From assembly GCA_029560875.1 (NCBI GenBank), contig JAKQKB010000020.1:1-64000 (forward strand): a stretch of 64,000 bases of DNA, read 5' to 3'. Below the pieces are notes generated by a model. It worked only from the letters and a program-made list of their open reading frames with translations, ran no database searches and was not told the origin of the DNA. The position numbers were made by a program, and so were the translations under genes. This document shows positions 45,801-54,507 of the stretch, piece by piece (position 1 is the first letter of the stretch; every line of letters starts with the position of its first letter). This stretch comes from Bacteroidota bacterium (GTDB taxonomy: Bacteria; Bacteroidota; Bacteroidia; Bacteroidales; Tenuifilaceae).

Positions 45801-46290
45801 GCCATTCTCCCTTTGAATCAAATGGGCTAATATCTCCTTCAATAGTTAATGGTTTAAAAGCGATAATATATTTGCGTTTCATTTCACTTCCAGCAAACCA
45901 CCTTGTCTGTATAAGCGTTACATATCTTTCCTCATTCTTAAAAGTCGCTAGTAGGATTGAATAGGCTTTTGATTTATCATCTCTAATTCTTTGAATTTGT
46001 CTACCTGATTCAGTTTCTATATCTCCATACTCCCCTAAAACATAACTATCTTCAGTCCTTTGATGCTCGTAGAAACGATATCGCTTTTCTGGTACAATTA
46101 ATGTAAGTAGTCCTTGGATGAAGGTTGTTTTTCCAGAACCGTTTGCTCCAGTGATTAAAGTCGTATTACATTGGGGTGAAATTCTAAAAACTTCTTTATC
46201 AAATGTTCCCCAATTGAATGCTTCGAAATATTGGAGTCGGTATCCAGCTTCTCCTGACTTTGTGCTAAATAAACTATACATCTTTCTCAA
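42880..46290 (-). CDS. jetC: Wadjet protein JetC (SMC/MukB-like ATPase)
   Basis: The 1136-residue protein has the N-terminal Walker A GANGSGKT at 48-55, a long coiled coil with a central hinge-like region (about 490-640), and the C-terminal ABC signature AKLSSGEQAQ and Walker B FRFICVDEAF. It is the motor subunit of the Wadjet complex, a MukB-like loop extruder. Overlaps with jetB (17 bases) and jetD (17 bases) show a single operon. Confidence 0.95.
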   Translation of the reverse strand: MRKMYSLFSTKSGEAGYRLQYFEAFNWGTFDKEVFRISPQCNTTLITGANGSGKTTFIQGLLTLIVPEKRYRFYEHQRTEDSYVLGEYGDIETESGRQIQRIRDDKSKAYSILLATFKNEERYVTLIQTRWFAGSEMKRKYIIAFKPLTIEGDISPFDSKGEWLRNLNKKYPKIGTKELIQPFDGPSKYAEALLKVFGMRSSKALTLFDQTMRLKVLGSLDQFVRENMLEESKIEDDFQNLRNNYQKLLDAHHEMQKAEKQLELLKPVKENAEELEKTKNELLILSELRETSPIYFYHKKKNFLETEIENESLELKRITEKELELKNEIDTKRETEKILDSDIRNDETGKQIQELDKEIKVKTADKTRREDRLNRYNKAAIRINFDENPSEELFYEQITKATRRHEEVDDELKNKENGIQKRLRILENEKETAEKQHEEKAKELDELTKQKNNITGRISEIQQEILAITGATQSEIPFIGELIQILPKEKNWEMAIEKVLHNFALRLIVPDEYYKQVNEYVNEKDLKEKIRYERFQKENFMNSLISKDKDSIFSKIEIKRDSRYADWIENQIKTKYNFICTSKDDLPSYNKAVTSNGLIKNGTLHEKDDRQKALSRENFVLGWDNKEKIKLTRESLKQIENIIKSKRDDISKLEKRQKRLEDEKEDITKFLLFENYSDIDWKEISLEIQNLIKRRDELEKSNDRVNLLRTQLSELQTIISLKDNERDKLIEGRTIKKSLVVDLENQFNQCSFFLEDFKDIVFTEKFLEFEGKFKTELDNLCFGNLNSRNKAVSDKLTNDIEHLIEIQRKLELKLQSSMQNFKQPDDSIIQVFKDWTSDTHKLGKEITFVDDYLEIFNRIEREELIENRTKFKNYLNDNMIKGVSDFKTLLDNQEEQILESIEALNESLKKIDFKKNPQTTFIQLFAEKENSKDIQDFRLSLKEWKPDIAEYERTKDDQILESSFLKIKELITKLTEKEDWRKRVTDVRNWLKFLAKEFYREDMKRPPKVYDNTAKLSSGEQAQITYTIMGAAIAYQYGILKDGMNTNSFRFICVDEAFAKQDEEKAVYLMDLTQKLNLQMLLVTPDDKIQIAEPYISGVHIVHRVNNRNSRIFDTTIEQAKKLIDEKTLTTSDYSS

Positions 46291-46855
46291 GTTTCTTTTT
46301 GAAATCCTCTAAAACATCGTTTGTAATTTTAGCTTTTATAATTCGCCTAACTTCATAACGAGTCTCATCTTTGGAATTCTCAGGTTTACTAATAACTTTC
46401 AAAAAACCAATTTCCACAATGGATTCAATGTACCTATCGAAATTAGCAAAAAGCTTCACTTTATTGGCTTTCTCTTTAAAGAATAGCTCTATGGATTCCT
46501 TTAGAAACTTATGAGTTACATACAGATTTCGTTGGTCAACATTGTTGATTTCAAATTCATCCAACATTTCTCTTAGGAACACGCAAATTAAGGAAGTTTC
46601 ATATTTTAGTGGTATTCTTCTAATCAAGCCAATTGTATTTTTATCCTCATCGAACTCTATTTGCTTTAGGTAAGCGTATCCATCCTTCTTTTCAATGATA
46701 AGTTCAATGGCAATTTTTTCAAAGTATTGACTAATTGGAATTTGGTAGAACAATAAATCATTCCAAACTTTCTCATTCTCGTCATAAATTGTTCCTTGCA
46801 ATAGTTTTACTATTAAAGGTGCATAGGGTTCGTAGATTGGCTTTCGATTATCCAT
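46274..46855 (-). CDS. jetB: Wadjet protein JetB (DUF4194)
   Basis: The 193-residue protein matches the DUF4194 family in length, in its winged-helix-rich content (EKIAIELIIEKKDGYAYLKQ, PLKYETSLICVFLREMLDEFE), and in its place between jetA and jetC. JetB is the MukE-like kite subunit. It overlaps jetA by one base. Confidence 0.92.
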   Translation of the reverse strand: MDNRKPIYEPYAPLIVKLLQGTIYDENEKVWNDLLFYQIPISQYFEKIAIELIIEKKDGYAYLKQIEFDEDKNTIGLIRRIPLKYETSLICVFLREMLDEFEINNVDQRNLYVTHKFLKESIELFFKEKANKVKLFANFDRYIESIVEIGFLKVISKPENSKDETRYEVRRIIKAKITNDVLEDFKKKLEKDV

Positions 46856-48321
46856 TATTTGCTAAATATTACTTGAGGAGCTTTTAAATACTTTTCATTT
46901 TCAAAATCAAACTTCAAGTATTCAATCTCATTCTGATTGATATAGAACTTATCAGTTGTTTGAACTAAAGATATATAACCCAAAACTTCGGCTAATCCTT
47001 TTGTAACAGGATACTTAGTTAACACTTCACTAAGAGATACTTGACTTGTATCATTCAGTATTGTTTCAATGTTATTTAAAAGTTCTTTTCTGTTAATATG
47101 TTTTGTACTAACTAGATTCATTAAGGATTCTAAATCAAGCTTATTTTCTGAAGACCTCGGTTGTTCTATGAATTCAGATAAAATTTGTTCTTCACCTAAC
47201 TTTCTTTCCATTGGCAAATCAATAATTGCATCTCCTTCTATTGTAATATAAGAATCATGAGAAGGAGTTTTATCTACCATTTGCAAAGCAAGGTTTCTAA
47301 TAATATTAATTGTTTCTTTGACTTTCTTTCTTTCCTCTAAGTTCTTTTCTGCAATAATTCGACTAAGTTTATCTGCTAACAGATTATTTGAATCCCACAC
47401 TTTCCTTCCAGATAAATGTAAAATAGTTTTAGCCCTCCGAAGAAATTTCTCATTATACTCAATTCCTCTGTCATCCAATATTTTATATACATCATTTACT
47501 AATTGTTTTAATTCGTCTTGACTGACATCATCTAGCAAAAAGTTCCAAAAAGCGTAAAAACTTTTCCCTTGGTCTGTCTGCTTTAATTCGTCTAGAGAAT
47601 CAAAAGTGTACTGAAGAATTTTTCCTTTGGATAGCGACTTATCGGATTGTTTCTCGTAAATATTCCTGACAATAATTTTAAAATTCTCTTCAACTTCTCT
47701 AAAGTCACCTATTAATTCATTAGTGATTTTAGTAACATCGTCAAATCTTGATTTAATTTGATAGTTCTCAAATGTCCTTACAGAACCTTCTCTTTTTATT
47801 GTTCTTATTTCATCTTCAATTTCTGCCTTACGCTTTTCAAGTTCTTCAATCTTTTTTTTAGGGTCTTCAATACTGTTGTCGATTAATTCCTTTAATTTAT
47901 TAAAAATGTCCTTAAACTTAGATTCCGTGCCAACTAGTTTTCTATCCTTTAAAAGTTCTACAATTTGAAAAACTCTTGAAGTATGCTTTGTGGGAGAATT
48001 CATTATTTCTTTTGTATTCTCATCTGTATAGAAACTTAGGTATCTATTTTTCTCGTCAGACCATTGCTCAATGTATCTTCTTGCTCTGTCAACAGAATCT
48101 AAATTCAAACTACTTAAATCATTATCATCCTCATCTTGATAATTCAAATCGTCTAAGTAGTCTGCAAGTTTTTGAACTAAAATGGAATTAGGAATGGGTT
48201 GCTCATTTGTCTCCTTGAATTGGTTGTGTAAAAATGTTATAATCAATGCTGCGTTATTGGAACGCAACATTTTTACCGTAGGTGAATTTTTGATTAATAT
48301 TTTTACTTGCTCGTAATTCAT
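46855..48321 (-). CDS. jetA: Wadjet protein JetA (DUF3375)
   Basis: The 488-residue protein fits the DUF3375 family: SPTVKMLRSNNAALIITFL at the start, RARRYIEQWSDEKNRYLSFY, and a coiled segment (about 160-195). JetA is the MukF-like kleisin. With the other three genes it makes a complete Wadjet type I operon, which defends against plasmids. It begins 72 bases behind the stop of the AAA ATPase gene on the same strand. Confidence 0.93.
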   Translation of the reverse strand: MNYEQVKILIKNSPTVKMLRSNNAALIITFLHNQFKETNEQPIPNSILVQKLADYLDDLNYQDEDDNDLSSLNLDSVDRARRYIEQWSDEKNRYLSFYTDENTKEIMNSPTKHTSRVFQIVELLKDRKLVGTESKFKDIFNKLKELIDNSIEDPKKKIEELEKRKAEIEDEIRTIKREGSVRTFENYQIKSRFDDVTKITNELIGDFREVEENFKIIVRNIYEKQSDKSLSKGKILQYTFDSLDELKQTDQGKSFYAFWNFLLDDVSQDELKQLVNDVYKILDDRGIEYNEKFLRRAKTILHLSGRKVWDSNNLLADKLSRIIAEKNLEERKKVKETINIIRNLALQMVDKTPSHDSYITIEGDAIIDLPMERKLGEEQILSEFIEQPRSSENKLDLESLMNLVSTKHINRKELLNNIETILNDTSQVSLSEVLTKYPVTKGLAEVLGYISLVQTTDKFYINQNEIEYLKFDFENEKYLKAPQVIFSK

Positions 48322-48393
48322 TCAATATTCAGATAAATGATGCTTTTTTCTTAATACGATTCTTCAAATCACTAAAGAAATCGAAAATAGTCA

Positions 48394-50811
48394 CTATTTC
48401 TTCCAATCATATTTTGTTTTTCCACAACTACACCTTATTTCCTTATTAACAGTATCAAAATTCTTCACCAATACAGGTTTCTTACAAGTTTGGCAATAGA
48501 ACAAATTCTCAAATTCTATTAAATCATTCCAAAAGGCTTTTAAGTCGCCAAGTTTTGGTGCAAATGGATTATCATGAGAAAGCAGATTGCCCAAAATATT
48601 TGAGTTGGTTATCCTTTCAATTATTACCATTTGGTCTTGTATACCTTTAGAACTTTTATTGATTTTAGATTTCAACTCACAGAGTAGTTCATCACTCATC
48701 CTTTTTTCGTTTGCATCATTGAATCTGAAATTAACTTTGACCTCAAGGTTTGCGCAAATATCTTTAAGCATATGCTCAAGATACTTTCTAATCGGATTAC
48801 CTAGAATTTCAATATTCCCCTTGGATAAATTTGTCTCTATTGTCTCTCTTAAATCAATTAACTTATCTGCTAAATAAGTACCTTCTATATCATCCCATCT
48901 GATTTCATTTATTAACCAATTCTTTCTTTTGGCAAGTTGACTCACATATTGAAACCATTCATTTTCGTGAGTTAAAAGAATAATTTGATAATCCGAGAAC
49001 TTTTCAAATATTAAATCAGCAAATTTTTTCCTATGATTACTATCAAAACTAGAAATCACATCGTCTAAAATTAAAAACTTGTTTTCTTTATTAAATGCTT
49101 TAACGGATGCCAAAAAGAATGAAAGTCCATAGCAATTTAAGTGGGACTCACTAAAGAACTTCTGTGGAGGATAGACCCACTCCCCATTATACTTATATTC
49201 AATTTTTATTCCATTAAGTTCGTCCTCCTCACCAACTGTACTAATCCTTAACTCTTGGAACTGCTCATTTGGATTCATATATTGGTAATAATCATTTATC
49301 GCTCCAGAGAATGTGGTAATGAAATTTTCTAAGCCGTCCTTTTGCACTATAACAAATTCGTTATAAATCTTCTCTAAAGAATTTCTTTGGTATTCAAGAG
49401 CCACTCTTTCTTTTTCAAATTTCTTTATCCGTAAGAATGACTCCTTTGCAGATGAGATGTTCGAATATGTAAGAGTGTGATTAATCTTATTTGATGAACT
49501 TTGGATTTCCAAAATAGATGAAGTTATGACTGAAATAATATCAAAATCCGACTCACTGAACTTTATTGATTTTAAGTCCGAAATAAAATTACCAGAAGTA
49601 ACCTTTACATTACCATTTCTTTCGAACTCTCGAAGTTTATCAATTATAGCATCAACCGAAGACTTAATAGTTACAAATGCACTATCATTGTATAGGGTAT
49701 CGTGAACCAAAATCTCTAATCGCTTTATTCGTTCACCAGACAAGGTAATTACGGTTTGTTTAGCGGAATCGAATGCAGCCTTTTTTATCGATGATTCTTC
49801 AATCTGCTTTAACCTCGACTTAATTTCACTGAGCAATTCATCTTTACCTTTAGGTTGCAAACAGAGAGGACAACTATCTTCCTTATGATATTTTTTCTCA
49901 ATTACAGTACTACCAGCTTTTAGCAATTCGGCAAAGTATACTTGCATTATACTTTGGATATCTTCAGCAATTAAACTAAACTCAGTGAAGTATTTTAGAT
50001 ATTCTGAGTTCAATAAGTCAATTTCTGCTTTTAGGTTAGTAAGTGTATTTTTACAATTTTCGAGAAACCTTATTTCATTAAGAGTTTTTGTGCTTGAAGG
50101 TGATTTGAGCAAATTAAGAACAACATCAATATCTGTAAAAGATTTTACTTCAACACCCAATTTCATTGGTGTTATTATCTCATTGATTTTTTCAAATAGA
50201 TTTGCTTCAACTCCAATTGCAGCACCAATTTTTTCGATTTGATTTTGTTTCTGGGTATTTATTTGTGCTTCAAAGTTTTGATTTTTAATTTCAATTTTAA
50301 TTGAGTTGTAAGATTTCTTTAGTACCTCTTTAATCTTGTTTACTTCTGAGAATCCAATTACATCAGACAAACTTTTAAGTTTATCACCTTTTGTTTTATC
50401 AATGAATTCAGTCAAGAATTGATGACGAAGTATAAGATTTTCGTTTTGAGTGTTATTAAGATAGGTGTTGAATTCGTCTGATTTGTTTGAATTATCAGTA
50501 ATGAGTTTGTCTTTTTTGAAGCCAAGTGACTTGGTAGATGCTAAATTTGGGTTTGTGAAATCAATTTTTACAGAAGAAATCTCAGACTGGGTAATATTTG
50601 AGTTTCTAAGTGCATCTTTAAGGTCAATTTCAGAACCAGATAAATGTTTTACATCATTGTTAAAGAACCATTCCAATGAGTCAGAAATACTGCTTTTTCC
50701 AGTTCCGTTATCACCATATATAAGAATTGATTTCTCTGATAGTGGGATTTCTATCGTTTTTTGAACTCCACGTATACCAGAAATCGATAGGTTTTTAATC
50801 TTTGTTGGCAT
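48394..50811 (-). CDS. SMC/RecF-like AAA ATPase of the reverse-transcriptase operon
   Basis: The 805-residue protein has Walker A GDNGTGKSS at 33-41, a coiled middle with a single CPLC knuckle (about residue 315), Walker B FLILDDVISSFDSNHRKKF, and an H-loop LLTHENEWF. The C-terminus has a zinc-ribbon-like set of cysteines (FYCQTCKKPV and IRCSCGKTKYDWKK). This is the AAA_13/RecF-like type used in several defence systems (such as Septu and retron type I) beside a nuclease. Its start overlaps the 65-residue gene by 17 bases, so it is the last gene of the four-gene operon. Confidence 0.85.
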   Translation of the reverse strand: MPTKIKNLSISGIRGVQKTIEIPLSEKSILIYGDNGTGKSSISDSLEWFFNNDVKHLSGSEIDLKDALRNSNITQSEISSVKIDFTNPNLASTKSLGFKKDKLITDNSNKSDEFNTYLNNTQNENLILRHQFLTEFIDKTKGDKLKSLSDVIGFSEVNKIKEVLKKSYNSIKIEIKNQNFEAQINTQKQNQIEKIGAAIGVEANLFEKINEIITPMKLGVEVKSFTDIDVVLNLLKSPSSTKTLNEIRFLENCKNTLTNLKAEIDLLNSEYLKYFTEFSLIAEDIQSIMQVYFAELLKAGSTVIEKKYHKEDSCPLCLQPKGKDELLSEIKSRLKQIEESSIKKAAFDSAKQTVITLSGERIKRLEILVHDTLYNDSAFVTIKSSVDAIIDKLREFERNGNVKVTSGNFISDLKSIKFSESDFDIISVITSSILEIQSSSNKINHTLTYSNISSAKESFLRIKKFEKERVALEYQRNSLEKIYNEFVIVQKDGLENFITTFSGAINDYYQYMNPNEQFQELRISTVGEEDELNGIKIEYKYNGEWVYPPQKFFSESHLNCYGLSFFLASVKAFNKENKFLILDDVISSFDSNHRKKFADLIFEKFSDYQIILLTHENEWFQYVSQLAKRKNWLINEIRWDDIEGTYLADKLIDLRETIETNLSKGNIEILGNPIRKYLEHMLKDICANLEVKVNFRFNDANEKRMSDELLCELKSKINKSSKGIQDQMVIIERITNSNILGNLLSHDNPFAPKLGDLKAFWNDLIEFENLFYCQTCKKPVLVKNFDTVNKEIRCSCGKTKYDWKK

Positions 50812-50992
50812 TTTTATCTCTTAGTTTTTGGAGTTCATTTTTAATATTGACATCTGTAAACTTGCCTTGATGATATAAATTGGCCAGAGAATTTGCTATT
50901 TCAACATCAATATTTTCAATTTCAGATATACCTTTGAAGAAATCATCCAGAATCTCTTTGCCTGACTTCACCTTGTTATCCATAGTATTCAT
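50795..50992 (-). CDS. Small 65-residue protein of the reverse-transcriptase operon
   Basis: The 65-residue protein is helical and charged (KSGKEILDDFFKGISEIENI). No family is recognised. It overlaps the GIY-YIG gene by 4 bases and the ATPase by 17, so it is surely translated within the operon. It may be an adaptor or an inhibitor of the nuclease, which is a guess. Confidence 0.72.
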   Translation of the reverse strand: MNTMDNKVKSGKEILDDFFKGISEIENIDVEIANSLANLYHQGKFTDVNIKNELQKLRDKNANKD

Positions 50993-51459
50993 TTTTTAAA
51001 GTAGTTCCAATCAATCTTAATATCTACTTTCAAATCACTACTATCAATTTCTGCACCAGTTTTGTTATTACAAATTGGATATACCCCAAAGTTTTCAACA
51101 AAACTTAAAATAAAGTAACTTTCAAGGTCTTCAATTCTAAAGTTCCAGTTTGCTTTAAGGATATCAAAATTTAAATAGGTGAAAAGTAATGGTGCAGTTT
51201 TTCTGTAGTTCACCAAACCGACATTCTTCGATTTACCTTCAAAATGCCCACTAAGCCTACTTCCTATGCTGTTGGTCTTTTTTTCGCTCATTCCAATGTA
51301 TAGTAATTTAGACTTATCAAAAGGGTATTGAATAAAGGTGTCTTGGGTAAAAATAAAATATAAGCCAACTATTCCTCCTAGTGATTTGATATTTGAGGGC
51401 TCAAACGATTTAGGTTCATCGAAGTAGATAGATATTGTTTGCTTATCCATTTTTTTCAT
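50989..51459 (-). CDS. GIY-YIG nuclease of the reverse-transcriptase operon
   Basis: The 156-residue protein has the GIY-YIG order: GLY at 32-34, YIG at 54-56 (LLYIGMSEKK), Arg68 in SRLSGHF, and a Glu at 110 or 113 in FRIEDLESYFI. These give the usual catalytic set. It overlaps the reverse transcriptase by 17 bases and the small gene by 4. It is the likely nuclease effector of the system, paired with the AAA ATPase. Confidence 0.82.
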   Translation of the reverse strand: MKKMDKQTISIYFDEPKSFEPSNIKSLGGIVGLYFIFTQDTFIQYPFDKSKLLYIGMSEKKTNSIGSRLSGHFEGKSKNVGLVNYRKTAPLLFTYLNFDILKANWNFRIEDLESYFILSFVENFGVYPICNNKTGAEIDSSDLKVDIKIDWNYFKK

Positions 51460-53161
51460 TTAAAAATTGGTTGTTATAACTGAAATTTGAACCATAGTAA
51501 TTCAAAGGTGCAACTTTCTTTTTTGATTTTCTGAATGGTGTCCTAATTTTTTTAAGGTGTAACTCAAGTCGTTTGATTTGCTTTTCTCTATTCCTATCTA
51601 GGTTTCGTATTTGATTAGTAGTGTTTTGATGGGTTCTTAACAGTTTGAAGCCAGCGCACCAACACATTGAAACCCTTGAACTACCATAACGACAACGACT
51701 TACAGCCATTGAGATTAAACGTTGTTGAAGTCTAAATTTTATAGCTTTTTCATTAATACTTGCCGATTTTTTTGCATTCTTGATAATCTTATCAGTTTCA
51801 TGTATTTGTTTCTCCAATTCTTTCTTTATAGACCTTTTTCTAACTCTAATCACTCCATCATGTCTAATTTGATAACCAACAAAGGACAGCCAAGGTACAT
51901 TTCTCTGATTTTCAATACTTGTTGAATCATAAACATCCCATTTGTATGGAGATTTGGATTTTAATTTCTCATTCCAAAAATCTTTCCCATATACATCGTA
52001 TGGTTCAGATTTATGGCTAATAAGTTTGACTTCTTTAAGAGCCTTTTGATAAACTTTGAATAATTCATCGCATTTATCTCGATTTGTATGCATCAAAACC
52101 ATGTCATCACAAAACCTACAATAGAACGTGCTTTCATCAGAGTTTGAGTTAACAATTCTATCTACATGATTAAGAATAATATTTGCTATTAAACACGAGA
52201 TTGCACCTCCTTGAGGAACACCTATTTTGTCTGAATCAATAAATGAACCTACCTCCTCAAGTTCTGATGTTTTAACCCAAGGAATTTTCCCATCTGAAAT
52301 ACCATGGTTGATAAGGAGTTGATTTTCTATTCTATATATATTCTCATTGAATGAAAAAGCACCCAGATATGAATGGAACAGAAGTATTGCTCTATTATCA
52401 ATTGTTATTTTTAATTTAGCATCTACTTCATTTACCAATTCTTTAAATTTCTCAATAATTACTTCATGATTTACACAATCATAAAATTTCTTTATATCAC
52501 ATTCAGACACATATAATGGAACCCCTATTTTATTCTTAAAATCAATAATATCTTGAACTGCCTGATGATGATTGAAAGTTTTTTTTGATGGATTAGTATA
52601 CCGAAAAGCATAAGATGAGTCTGAGAAAAGTGGGTCGAAACAATAGGTAAGATATTTTGATATTTGACCAATAATAATTAAGTCTTTTAGACTGAAAACT
52701 GAGATAGGTCGATACTCATTTTTAGTCTTATCTTTTAAAACAGGGATTATTTTTGGAGGTACGATATCATAACCCAAAGATTGATTGAATACTGAATCCT
52801 TAATATCTAACAAAAAGGATTCAAGCTTAATCATCCATTCTGGTTTAGATTCTCCATTTGAATTGTATTTTTTTATTTCCTTCCAAACTGTACGCTCAAG
52901 TTGAATAGTATTTATTTCAACAGCATTTGTGTCACGTTTTTCTCTTTCCTCTTTTAGTATCCTTATCCATGTATTTCTTGGTGGAAAAAACGTGAAAATT
53001 TCATTTTTGCATTTTTTATGCGGTGAGCAAGCCTTGGCTGAAATATTTCTCAAGAAATGGAGGTCATGTCCTTTCTTGGCGGCAATAGCTCTTTTATGAC
53101 AAAGAATTTTTATTATTTCTTTGTCTGAAAAATACTCTTTTAAATCTAATTTATCTTTCAT
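51443..53161 (-). CDS. Reverse transcriptase of a putative defence operon
   Basis: The 572-residue protein has the reverse transcriptase motifs: KNEYRPISVF (RT1, 148-156), ECDIKKFYDCVNH with Asp222 (motif A), GVPQGGAISCLIANIIL (RT4, 314-330), FCDD at 350-353 (YxDD with Phe in place of Tyr), and LSFVGYQIRHDG (RT7). The N-terminal 120 residues contain CSPHKKC and are unlike group II intron proteins. The C-terminal 130 residues are helical and basic, with no HNH or maturase domain recognised. It is larger than typical retron enzymes. It heads a four-gene overlapping operon, six bases behind a structured region (53168-53369). Its class needs a phylogeny. Confidence 0.9.
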   Translation of the reverse strand: MKDKLDLKEYFSDKEIIKILCHKRAIAAKKGHDLHFLRNISAKACSPHKKCKNEIFTFFPPRNTWIRILKEEREKRDTNAVEINTIQLERTVWKEIKKYNSNGESKPEWMIKLESFLLDIKDSVFNQSLGYDIVPPKIIPVLKDKTKNEYRPISVFSLKDLIIIGQISKYLTYCFDPLFSDSSYAFRYTNPSKKTFNHHQAVQDIIDFKNKIGVPLYVSECDIKKFYDCVNHEVIIEKFKELVNEVDAKLKITIDNRAILLFHSYLGAFSFNENIYRIENQLLINHGISDGKIPWVKTSELEEVGSFIDSDKIGVPQGGAISCLIANIILNHVDRIVNSNSDESTFYCRFCDDMVLMHTNRDKCDELFKVYQKALKEVKLISHKSEPYDVYGKDFWNEKLKSKSPYKWDVYDSTSIENQRNVPWLSFVGYQIRHDGVIRVRKRSIKKELEKQIHETDKIIKNAKKSASINEKAIKFRLQQRLISMAVSRCRYGSSRVSMCWCAGFKLLRTHQNTTNQIRNLDRNREKQIKRLELHLKKIRTPFRKSKKKVAPLNYYGSNFSYNNQFLNEKNG

Positions 53162-53167
53162 AAAAAT

Positions 53168-53369
53168 GGATACACCTTTTAATCATGGCTCGGGTTCAAA
53201 CCCGAAGTCGAATCGAATCGATTTCCAAATTGTTGTATCTTTATGGAAATCAAGACAGGCTATTGCCTACCAACTGGAGTCACATTCAACTTTTAAGTAT
53301 GAATATGTTGTCTACTTTTATCAGTTTCTGTCCAAGCAAAACTTGGTTCATGATTAAAAGAGTGTATCC
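53168..53369 (-). ncRNA. Candidate structured RNA upstream of the reverse transcriptase
   Basis: The stretch is closed by an inverted repeat: GGATACACCTTTTAATCATG (53168-53187, plus strand) against its complement at 53349-53369, differing by one extra base. Inside are CCAAG/CTTGG (53332-53346), AGGC/GCCT (53257-53268), GATTTCC/GGAAATC (53220-53251) and TCGGGTT/AACCCGA (53190-53205). The layout resembles retron msr-msd RNAs with paired ends next to the reverse transcriptase, but the gap to the start codon is only six bases. No protein frame explains the pairing. The class of RNA is inferred. Confidence 0.62.
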
Positions 53370-53427
53370 TTTTCCCATTTATTTAATATTTAGCAACATC
53401 TTAAAGAACTACTAATTTAATAAAACT

Positions 53428-54507
53428 TTAGATTCTGTATCTTTCTTCCATCTTATTCAACCAATATCTATCTTTCTCTTCAGAAACTATCTCATGAAGT
53501 ATTTCAAAAATAGATTCAAGATGAACCTTCCTAAAAAAATCATTTCCTTGTTTAGTTAAAATTGCTCTGAACTGACTCTCTGTTTCTCCGTTTTTCCATA
53601 AGTACTTATCATTTTCAGATGGAGAAAAAACCCAAAAACCAAATTCATCATAATTCCTAGTTGATGCAACCCTTTCAGCCAATATCATATTTCTCCATAA
53701 TTGATTCAATCCAAAACGAAAGGGGCAATGACTAGAAGAATTGATTGTTTTAATATCTAGAACCATAGATTCCTTAGTGAGTTGCCAGTTAAGGTATTTA
53801 TTGTACCCACATATATAGTTTTTAAATGAATCTCTCTTCTTTTGTACAACCAAATCCTCAAAATAAGTAGATGAGTCACATACATTTCTTATTTGACCTT
53901 TCTCCCTATAAGATGAACAGGTTGAGAATTCGGCTTCTATAAACTTAAATTCGATTAAGATTAGACCTTTCTTGTTATTCTCATATGTATAAAAAACAGC
54001 AATATCAGCATCAGTTCCTTTATTCCCAGCTTGGTCTCCAATGGATTCGTCCATTCCCATTTTAAAACCTTCAATGTCATTACAAGTATTGGGAGTGAAC
54101 TCAGGCTCAAGATGAATAACCTTAACTTGCTTATTGAGTAATACAGAAAACAGTTTGTTCGCTAGTTCAAGGTGTTGTTGAAGATATATGATTAGATTAA
54201 AGCAATATGGCTGTGATGCAGCAGTATTGGTTAAAATACGTTTAAGGTCACCCGCTTTATGGTCTTTAAATCTATTTAGGGTTGCTGTGTGGATTTCTTT
54301 AGTAATAAAATTATATTCGGATTGTTCTTCAGTAAGTAAATGTTTGAAAGTATTACCATTTACTGATTGCCCAAAAGATACTACTCCTTTCGTTTCAAGA
54401 TAAGCAGACATATGCAGGTAGACTTTATTCTGCCATGGATTGCCTTCTTGATATATCTTAGGTTCAGTATTCATTTCAATAGATATCTTTTCAATTCTTT
54501 TTAGCAA
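53428..54507 (-). CDS. PD-(D/E)XK nuclease, PGN_0703-like
   Basis: The 359-residue protein has the nuclease core GTDADIAVFY (Asp168) followed by LILIEFKFIE (Glu186, Lys188), the D...ExK signature. A segment CSSYREKGQIRNVC with a neighbouring aromatic set follows, and it matches my memory of the PGN_0703 family of putative restriction endonucleases. It overlaps the Nmad2 gene by seven bases, so the two form a coupled pair. The family name is moderately certain and the catalytic motif is clear. Confidence 0.78.
   Translation of the reverse strand: MLKRIEKISIEMNTEPKIYQEGNPWQNKVYLHMSAYLETKGVVSFGQSVNGNTFKHLLTEEQSEYNFITKEIHTATLNRFKDHKAGDLKRILTNTAASQPYCFNLIIYLQQHLELANKLFSVLLNKQVKVIHLEPEFTPNTCNDIEGFKMGMDESIGDQAGNKGTDADIAVFYTYENNKKGLILIEFKFIEAEFSTCSSYREKGQIRNVCDSSTYFEDLVVQKKRDSFKNYICGYNKYLNWQLTKESMVLDIKTINSSSHCPFRFGLNQLWRNMILAERVASTRNYDEFGFWVFSPSENDKYLWKNGETESQFRAILTKQGNDFFRKVHLESIFEILHEIVSEEKDRYWLNKMEERYRI

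Noticed and set aside
51443-53161. Group II intron reverse transcriptase
   Set aside because: No maturase or HNH domain and no intron domain V-like RNA is seen around the gene; it overlaps other coding genes as an operon member.
53190-53205. Plus-strand CGGGTTCAAACCCG looks like a tRNA T arm
   Set aside because: No acceptor, anticodon or D arm surrounds it; it is better explained as one hairpin of the structured region read on the minus strand.
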